A stretch of 27,787 nt of DNA from Streptomyces sp. NRRL B-1347 (lineage in GTDB: Bacteria; Actinomycetota; Actinomycetes; Streptomycetales; Streptomycetaceae). The position numbers were made by a program, and so were the translations under genes. Shown here piece after piece: positions 17,981 to 27,787 of this stretch. A model generated the notes under the pieces. That model was not told the DNA's origin, did no database searches, and was given only the letters and a program-made list of their open reading frames with translations. Positions within the stretch are counted from its first letter, which is position 1; each line of letters starts with the position of its first letter. The stretch lies in contig NZ_JOJM01000135.1 in NCBI RefSeq assembly GCF_000720325.1, positions 1 to 27,787 on the forward strand. Direction: 5' to 3'.

Positions 17981-20681
17981 GATGCAGGCGCTGCCCGAGG
18001 GCGGCGCGATGCTGGCCGTCCAGGCCGCGGAGGCCGACGTCGCGCCGCTGCTCGCGGACGTGGCGGACCGCGTCGGCCTCGCGGCGGTCAACGGCCCGGC
18101 GCAGGTCGTCCTGTCCGGCGACCGCACCGCCCTCGAAGACCTGGAGAAGACCCTGCGCGGCCAGGGCCGCAAGGTGCGCTGGCTGAAGGTCAGCCACGCC
18201 TTCCACTCGCCGCTGATGGACCCGGCCCTCGACGACTTCCGCAAGGTCGCCGAAGGCCTGACGTACGCCGATCCCGTCCTGCCGGTGGTCTCCAACGTCA
18301 CGGGTGAGCTGGCGGACACCGCCGAGCTGAAGGACCCGGAGTACTGGGTCCGGCACATCCGCGAGGCGGTCCGCTTCCACGACGGCCTGAACGCCCTCAC
18401 CGGCCAGGGCGTGTCGACGCTCCTGGAGCTGGGCCCGGACGCCGTCCTCACCGCGATGGCCCACGACACGCTCACCGAGCCCGCCGCGCAGACGGGCCTG
18501 ATCGCCGCCGTCCGCAAGGACCGCGCGGAGCCGGACACGTTCCTCGACGCCCTCGCGCGGCTGCACGTACGCGGCATCGGCGTCGACTGGACACCGCTGT
18601 ACGCCCCGGCCGACGCGCGGCGCCGCGTCGAGCTGCCCACGTACGCCTTCCAGCACCAGCACTACTGGCTGGAGACGGCGGACACGGCGGCCGGCACGGA
18701 CGGCGCCGAGGCGGCGGACGAGGTGGAGTCGCGGTTCTGGGAGACCGTGGAGAGCGAGGACCTCGCCGAGCTGGCCAAGACCCTGTCCGTGCCGGACGAC
18801 GCGCCGCTGACCGACGTCCTGCCCGCCCTCACGGCCTGGCGCAGGCAGCGCCGCGAGAGCTCCGCGCTCGACAGGTGGAGCTACCGCGAGTCCTGGACGC
18901 CGCTCACCGACGCGACGGCGGGGGACCTCACGGGCAGCTGGCTCGTCGTCGTGCCGGAAGGCCGCGCGGACGCGCCGTGGAGCACGGCCGTCACCGCGCT
19001 GACGGCCGAGCGCGGCGTACGCCTGGCCACCGTGGAGGTGCCCGGCCACACCACCGACCGCCACGCCGTCGCAAAGCTCCTGCGCGCGGCGACCGCGGAC
19101 ACCGCCCAGGGCTTCGACGGCGTCCTTTCGCTGCTCGCGGCCGACGGCTCCGCTCCCGGGCAGGAGGGAGGCGACGCCGCACCGGCGGACGTCTCCCTCG
19201 CCCTCGCGCTGATCCAGGCCCTCGGCGACACGGGCGTCGACGCACCCCTGTGGTGCGCGACCCGCGACGCCGTCGCCGTCGGCCACACCGACGGCAGGAC
19301 CGCTCCCGAGCGGGCCGCGCTGTGGGGCCTCGGGCGCGTCGCCGCCCTGGAGTACCCCGAGCGCTGGGGCGGCCTCGTCGACCTCCCCGAGGCGGCGGAC
19401 ACCGCGGCCGCGGCCCGGCTCGCCCGCGTCCTCGGCGGCGCCTGGGCCGGTGAGGACCAAGTGGCGGTGCGCGGCTCCGGCGCCTTCGGCCGCCGCGTGG
19501 TGCGCGCGCCCCTCGACGACGCGCACGCCACCGGCTGGACCCCGCGCGGCACCGTCCTCGTCACCGGCGGCACGGGCGCCCTCGGCGGGCACGTGGCGCG
19601 CTGGCTGGCCCGTGAGGGCGCCGAGCACCTCGGGTTCGCCACCGTGTTCCGCGCCAAGGCCCGGTCGGCGCGGAACCTGGACGAGCTGACCGCAGGGCTC
19701 GACCTGTCGGCGTTCGTGCTCTTCTCGTCCTTCGCCGGTGTCGCCGGCGGCCCAGGACAGGGCAGTTACGCCGCCGCCAACGCCTTCCTCGACGGACTCG
19801 CGCACGCCCGCAGGGCCCGGGGCCTGACCGCCACCGCCGTGGCGTGGGGCCCGTGGGCGGGCAGCGGCATGGCCGCCGAGGGAGTCGCCGCCGAGCGGCT
19901 GCGCGGCGGGATGATCCCGCCGCTCGACCCGGAGCAGGCGCTCGCCGCCCTCCACCGGCTCCTCGCCCACGACCGCACCGCCGCCCTGGTCGCCGACATC
20001 GACTGGCCGCAGTACGCGCCCGCCTTCACCACGGTCCGGCCCAGCAGGCTCTACGCCGAACTGCCCGAAGTACGGCGCCTCTCCGGCCCCGCCACCGAGG
20101 GTGGCACCGGGCAGCCGGGAGCCGCGCAGTCACCGGACCTGGCGGCGCGGCTCGCCGCCCTGCCCAGGCCCGAGCAGGAGCGGCTGCTGCTCGACCTGGT
20201 CTGCGAGCAGGTCGCGGCCGTACTCGGCTACAGCGGCGCGGCGGCCGTCGAACCCACCCGCGCCTTCCGCGAGCTGGGCTTCGACTCCCTCACCGCCGTC
20301 GAACTGCGCAACCGCGTCAACGCCCTCACCGGCCTGGTCCTGCCCGCCACGGTGGTCTTCGACCACCCGACGCCCACGGCCCTCGCCGACTGCCTGCGCA
20401 CCGAACTCGCCCCCGACGCCACCGACCCCGCGACGCTGCTCCTCGGCGACCTGGAGCGGCTCGAAGGCAGCCTCTCCGCCGCCGATTCGGCCGACGAGAT
20501 CACCCGTACCAAGGTGGCCGTACGGCTCCAGGCGGCGCTCGACCGCTGGAAGAACGGCGACGCCAGGCCGTCCGGCGCCGCCGACGAGAGCGGTACCGGC
20601 GGCGACGTCAGCGAGCAACTGGCGTCCGCGAGCGACGACGAGATGCTCGAATTCATCAAGAAGCAACTCGGCAGGGGTTGA
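17973..20681 (+). CDS. Gene B segment 3: AT5 end (malonyl), KR5, ACP and C-terminal docking domain
   Basis: The frame resumes in AT5 at [14 protein letters not shown] at 18195-18206 predicts malonyl-CoA. The GHSxGE nucleophile lies in the roughly 143 bases missing at the join. The post-AT linker ends in [13 protein letters not shown] near 18670. The KR5 structural part spans about 18720-19540 and the NADPH site starts near 19566. At about 19632 GAEHL is fused in frame to [12 protein letters not shown], with about 220 bases missing compared with KR4 and KR6. Tyr is at 19767-19769 in GSYAAANA without the upstream Trp, so KR5 is probably B type. ACP5 has Ser 20286-20288. The tail from about 20430 has a Leu-rich helix and ends in [13 protein letters not shown], a C-terminal docking domain; TGA follows at 20679-20681. 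Confidence 0.92.
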   Translation, partial: SRLMQALPEGGAMLAVQAAEADVAPLLADVADRVGLAAVNGPAQVVLSGDRTALEDLEKTLRGQGRKVRWLKVSHAFHSPLMDPALDDFRKVAEGLTYADPVLPVVSNVTGELADTAELKDPEYWVRHIREAVRFHDGLNALTGQGVSTLLELGPDAVLTAMAHDTLTEPAAQTGLIAAVRKDRAEPDTFLDALARLHVRGIGVDWTPLYAPADARRRVELPTYAFQHQHYWLETADTAAGTDGAEAADEVESRFWETVESEDLAELAKTLSVPDDAPLTDVLPALTAWRRQRRESSALDRWSYRESWTPLTDATAGDLTGSWLVVVPEGRADAPWSTAVTALTAERGVRLATVEVPGHTTDRHAVAKLLRAATADTAQGFDGVLSLLAADGSAPGQEGGDAAPADVSLALALIQALGDTGVDAPLWCATRDAVAVGHTDGRTAPERAALWGLGRVAALEYPERWGGLVDLPEAADTAAAARLARVLGGAWAGEDQVAVRGSGAFGRRVVRAPLDDAHATGWTPRGTVLVTGGTGALGGHVARWLAREGAEHLGFATVFRAKARSARNLDELTAGLDLSAFVLFSSFAGVAGGPGQGSYAAANAFLDGLAHARRARGLTATAVAWGPWAGSGMAAEGVAAERLRGGMIPPLDPEQALAALHRLLAHDRTAALVADIDWPQYAPAFTTVRPSRLYAELPEVRRLSGPATEGGTGQPGAAQSPDLAARLAALPRPEQERLLLDLVCEQVAAVLGYSGAAAVEPTRAFRELGFDSLTAVELRNRVNALTGLVLPATVVFDHPTPTALADCLRTELAPDATDPATLLLGDLERLEGSLSAADSADEITRTKVAVRLQAALDRWKNGDARPSGAADESGTGGDVSEQLASASDDEMLEFIKKQLGRG
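19626..19638 (+). other. Junction 7: KR5 internal loss, frame kept
   Basis: GAEHL is fused to [12 protein letters not shown]. The NADPH site to Tyr distance is 201 bases against 420-426 in KR4 and KR6, so about 74 codons are absent. Confidence 0.82.
20430..20678 (+). other. C-terminal docking domain of gene B product
   Basis: About 83 residues follow ACP5: [13 protein letters not shown], then a basic/Leu helix ([12 protein letters not shown]), a Gly/Ser-rich linker and a final helix [13 protein letters not shown]. The final helix is basic (KKQ) where that of gene A is acidic (SKEF), a difference that may help each tail pick its own partner (inference). The likely partner is the coiled coil at the start of gene C. 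Confidence 0.85.
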
Positions 20682-20725
20682 AAGGAACAGGACCTTTAGG
20701 TAACGGTAGTTAATTGAACTGACAG

Positions 20726-20798
20726 CCCCTACCCGCCCCCTTTATCGCACCCGCCCTTCGGCCGCATTCAGCGGAAATCCCGTAGGGGCGGGTAGGGG
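20726..20798 (+). promoter_or_regulatory. Perfect 14-bp inverted repeat in the gene C leader
   Basis: CCCCTACCCGCCCC (20726-20739) is exactly complementary to GGGGCGGGTAGGGG (20785-20798), with a 45-base loop that contains a small stem (CCGC 20762-20765 with GCGG 20771-20774, loop ATTCA). No T-run follows. It lies 45 bases after the gene B stop and about 115 bases before gene C. It may act as a terminator or mRNA-stabilising structure for gene B, or as an attenuator for gene C. Confidence 0.7.
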
Positions 20799-20809
20799 GA
20801 GGGTAGGGG
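20785..20809 (+). promoter_or_regulatory. G-quadruplex motif in the gene C leader
   Basis: Five G-runs of 4, 3, 5, 3 and 4 bases are separated by loops C, TA, A and TA. This satisfies the standard G3+ N1-7 quadruplex pattern on the sense strand. GGGTAGGGG occurs twice (20790-20798 and 20801-20809), so the C-rich arm at 20726 can pair with either copy. Folding as a quadruplex and pairing with the C-rich arm exclude each other. That it works in the cell is inference. Confidence 0.6.
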
Positions 20810-20901
20810 TTGTTGGTCGTTTAGCGCCCTCATAGCGTCATCGAGAAAACGGCTGCGGACAGGTCCGTTGTATGCCAGCAGGTGCGGCACACGTCCTGAA
20901 C

Positions 20902-20907
20902 AGGTGA
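20902..20907 (+). promoter_or_regulatory. Ribosome binding site of gene C
   Basis: AGGTGA at 20902-20907 stands six bases before ATG 20914. An in-frame TTG at 20911 is too close to it, so ATG 20914 ([10 protein letters not shown]) is the preferred start. Confidence 0.7.
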
Positions 20908-20913
20908 CATTTG

Positions 20914-21012
20914 ATGGCGAATGAAGAGACGCTGCGCGACTATCTCAAGTGGGTTTCGGCAGACCTGCATCAGACGCAGCAACGTCTGAAGGACGTCGAG
21001 GCCGCTGCGCAG
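20914..21012 (+). other. N-terminal docking coiled coil of gene C product
   Basis: [18 protein letters not shown] followed by a helix rich in Gln, Arg and Glu precedes the KS start. The form is common at the N-terminus of internal PKS proteins in actinomycetes. Pairing with the gene B tail is inferred from gene order. Confidence 0.85.
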
Positions 21013-21985
21013 GAGCCCATCGCGATTACCGCGATGAGCTGCCGCTTCCCCGGCGGCGTGGGCGGCCCGGAAGATCTGTGGCGACTGCTCGCCGAGGGCC
21101 GCGACGCCATTTCGGGGCTGCCCACCGACCGGAACTGGGACCTGGAGTCGCTCTACGACCCGGACGCCGCCGGAAAGCAGGGCACCAGCTCCACGGCCCA
21201 CGGCGGATTCCTCGACCGGGTCGCCGAATTCGACGCGGCATTCTTCGGCATATCCCCGCGCGAGGCCCTCGCCATGGACCCGCAGCAGCGGCTCCTCCTC
21301 GAAACCTCCTGGGAGGCCTTCGAGCGTGCGGGCATCGACCCCGCGACGGTACGCGGCAGCCGCACCGGCGTGTTCGTCGGCACCAACGGCCAGGACTACG
21401 CCCCGCTCCTCTTCGAAGCCGAGGAGGACGTCGAAGGCTATGTGAGCACCGGCAACGCGGCCGCCGTCGAGTCCGGGCGCATCGCCTACACCCTCGGCCT
21501 CGAAGGCCCCGCCCTCACCGTCGACACGGCCTGCTCCTCGTCGCTCGTCGCCCTGCACCTGGCCGTGCAGGCGCTGCGCCAGGGCGAGTGCGGCATGGCC
21601 CTCGTCGCGGGCGTCACCGTCATCTCCACGCCCGGCGTCTTCACCGAGTTCAGCCGCCAGCAGGGCCTGGCCGCCGACGGCCGCTGCAAGGCGTTCGCGG
21701 CCGCCGCCGACGGCACCGGCTGGGGCGAGGGCGTCGGCATGCTCCTCGTCGAGCGCCTCTCCGACGCGCGCCGCGCGGGCCGCCCCGTCCTCGCGGTCGT
21801 ACGGGGCTCCGCCATCAACCAGGACGGTGCCAGCAACGGCCTGACCGCCCCCAACGGCCCGTCCCAGCAGCGCGTCATCATGCAGGCCCTCGCCAACGCC
21901 CGCCTCACCGCGGCCGACGTGGACGCGGTCGAGGCCCACGGCACCGGCACCACCCTCGGCGACCCCATCGAGGCCCAGGCCCTGC
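20914..21985 (+). CDS. Gene C segment 1: docking domain and KS N-terminal two thirds
   Basis: [20 protein letters not shown] and the following Gln/Arg-rich helix form the N-terminal docking coiled coil (about 33 residues, to 21012). The KS begins with [15 protein letters not shown]. Its nucleophile Cys codon is 21532-21534 in DTACSSS, and the first catalytic His is 21937-21939 in EAHGTGT. After DPIEAQAL (about 21985) the frame is lost and about 115 bases are missing, including the second catalytic His in NIGHTQ. The KS would therefore be inactive if the sequence were literal. The start at ATG 20914 is supported by AGGTGA at 20902. Confidence 0.9.
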
Positions 21986-27149
<5,164 letters not shown>

Positions 27150-27155
<6 letters not shown>

Positions 27156-27162
27156 GGGGCGT
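27150..27162 (+). other. Junction 10: KS fused to KS-AT linker with frame change
   Basis: VSGTN is followed in another frame by [11 protein letters not shown]. The GTN to GQGSQ distance is 188 bases against 378 in module 1 of gene C. Confidence 0.87.
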
Positions 27163-27787
27163 GGACGACCTGGCCTGGACGCTCGCCGCGGCCCGGTCGC
27201 GCTTCGAGCACCGAGGCGTCGTCCTCGGCCGCGACCGCGCGGAACTCCTCACCGGACTCGGCCGACTGGCCGACGGCGAGGGCGTGCCCACCGGGCGCGC
27301 GCTGGGCGGCACGGTCCGTCCGGTGTTCGTGTTCCCGGGGCAGGGGTCGCAGTGGGCCGGGATGGCGGTCGAACTCCTCGACTCCAGCCCGGTGTTCGCG
27401 GAGCGGATGCGAGAGTGCGCCGACGCCCTGTCCGAGTTCGTCGACTGGGACCTGTTCGAGGAGCTGGGCGGCGACAACTTCGACCGTGTCGATGTCGTTC
27501 AGCCGGTGCTGTTCGCGGTGATGGTGTCGCTTGCCGCTGTGTGGCAGGCGGCCGGGGTGAAGCCTGCTGCTGTGGTGGGTCACAGTCAGGGCGAGATCGC
27601 GGCCGCGTGTGTGGCCGGGGCTCTGTCCCTGCGGGACGCCGCTCGTGTCGTCGCCCTGCGGAGCCTTGCGATTCGTGAGCTGTCGGGCAAGGGCGGCATG
27701 GTGTCGGTGCCGCTGCCCGAGGCCGAGGTGCGGGAGCTGTTGACGGCGTGGGGCGAGCGCGTCTCGGTCGCGGCCGTCAACGGCCCG
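27155..27787 (+). CDS. Gene C segment 4: AT7 N-terminal part (methylmalonyl type), open at right edge
   Basis: This frame is open from the junction to the right edge without a stop. It begins in the KS-AT linker ([19 protein letters not shown]) and enters AT7 with [14 protein letters not shown] near 27320. The nucleophile Ser is 27584-27586 in GHSQGE. The RSLAIREL stretch and close similarity to AT1 and AT6 suggest methylmalonyl-CoA, but the YASH/HAFH motif lies beyond the window, so the substrate is inferred. It belongs to the module whose KS ends near 27155. Confidence 0.88.

Larger units (their letters stand above)
7204..20681 (+). pseudogene. Gene B: three-module type I polyketide synthase, frame-broken as given
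   Basis: Both natural ends of this gene lie in the window: ATG 7204 with a good ribosome binding site and an N-terminal docking coiled coil, and TGA 20679-20681 after a C-terminal docking helix. The three modules are KS-AT(malonyl)-KR-ACP, KS-AT(degenerate)-KR-ACP and KS-AT(malonyl)-KR-ACP. There is no DH or ER, so each module should leave a beta-hydroxyl. The frame shifts near 11112 (inside KR3) and 17974 (inside AT5), with an in-frame loss near 19632 (inside KR5). The shared pattern with genes A and C suggests repeat collapse in the assembly and not decay. Unlike these breaks, the AT of the second module is degenerate by substitutions within an open frame, which looks biological. Confidence 0.88.
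20682..20913 (+). other. Intergenic leader between genes B and C (232 bp)
   Basis: No gene was found. The first 45 bases are unusually AT-rich for this genome (GTTAATTGAACT at 20708-20719). Next come a 14-bp inverted repeat, an inner small stem and a run of G-blocks. The last 100 bases lead to the ribosome binding site of gene C. A promoter for gene C is plausible here, but I could not place convincing -35/-10 boxes. Confidence 0.6.

Noticed and set aside
20682..20700. AAAGG/CCTTT stem right after the gene B stop as a terminator
   Set aside because: The stem is five base pairs, has no T-run and is likely to be chance.
20813..20838. Promoter with TTGGTC (20813) and TAGCGT (20833) before gene C
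   Set aside because: The spacer is only 14 bases and the boxes are weak. A similar try with TTGAAC (20714) and TTTATC (20741) gives a 21-base spacer. Neither is convincing.

Overview
The window is part of a type I modular polyketide synthase (PKS) locus from a high-GC actinomycete, most likely Streptomyces or a close relative. The evidence is the very high GC content, strong G/C bias at third codon positions, classic cis-AT module architecture and actinomycete-type docking domains. All recognisable coding sequence is on the + strand. I could not identify the compound or a named cluster.

Three giant PKS genes follow one another. Gene A (1-7074) enters at the left edge inside a methylmalonyl-type AT. 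It continues AT-KR-ACP, then KS-AT(malonyl)-KR-ACP and a C-terminal docking tail. Gene B (7204-20681) starts with a docking coiled coil and carries three modules: KS-AT(malonyl)-KR-ACP, KS-AT(degenerate)-KR-ACP and KS-AT(malonyl)-KR-ACP, then a docking tail. Gene C (20914 to beyond the right edge) has a docking coiled coil, KS-AT(methylmalonyl)-DH-KR-ACP, then KS-AT of a second module. If the order is colinear, this stretch would build a mainly hydroxylated (polyol) chain with one double bond and mixed acetate/propionate units. This is inference from domain content.

The reading frame is not continuous. At ten places a piece of a domain is missing and the flanking, otherwise well preserved, domain halves are fused. 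Eight of the ten change reading frame. Nine can be sized against paralogous copies in the window and lack roughly 105-265 bases. This pattern fits collapse of near-identical repeats during assembly better than gene decay, so each gene is given as a frame-broken whole plus its correctly framed segments.

The best biological leads are these. (1) The AT of the second gene B module has lost all the residues equivalent to the FabD active site (Gln, Ser, Arg and His), while its KS, KR and ACP look intact. (2) The leader of gene C holds a perfect 14-bp inverted repeat whose right arm lies inside a G-quadruplex motif of five G-runs, a possible structural switch. (3) A 34-nt block with a rare ATA codon and an 8-bp palindrome is identical in three malonyl ATs. 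No tRNA, rRNA, CRISPR array, insertion sequence or non-PKS gene was seen.
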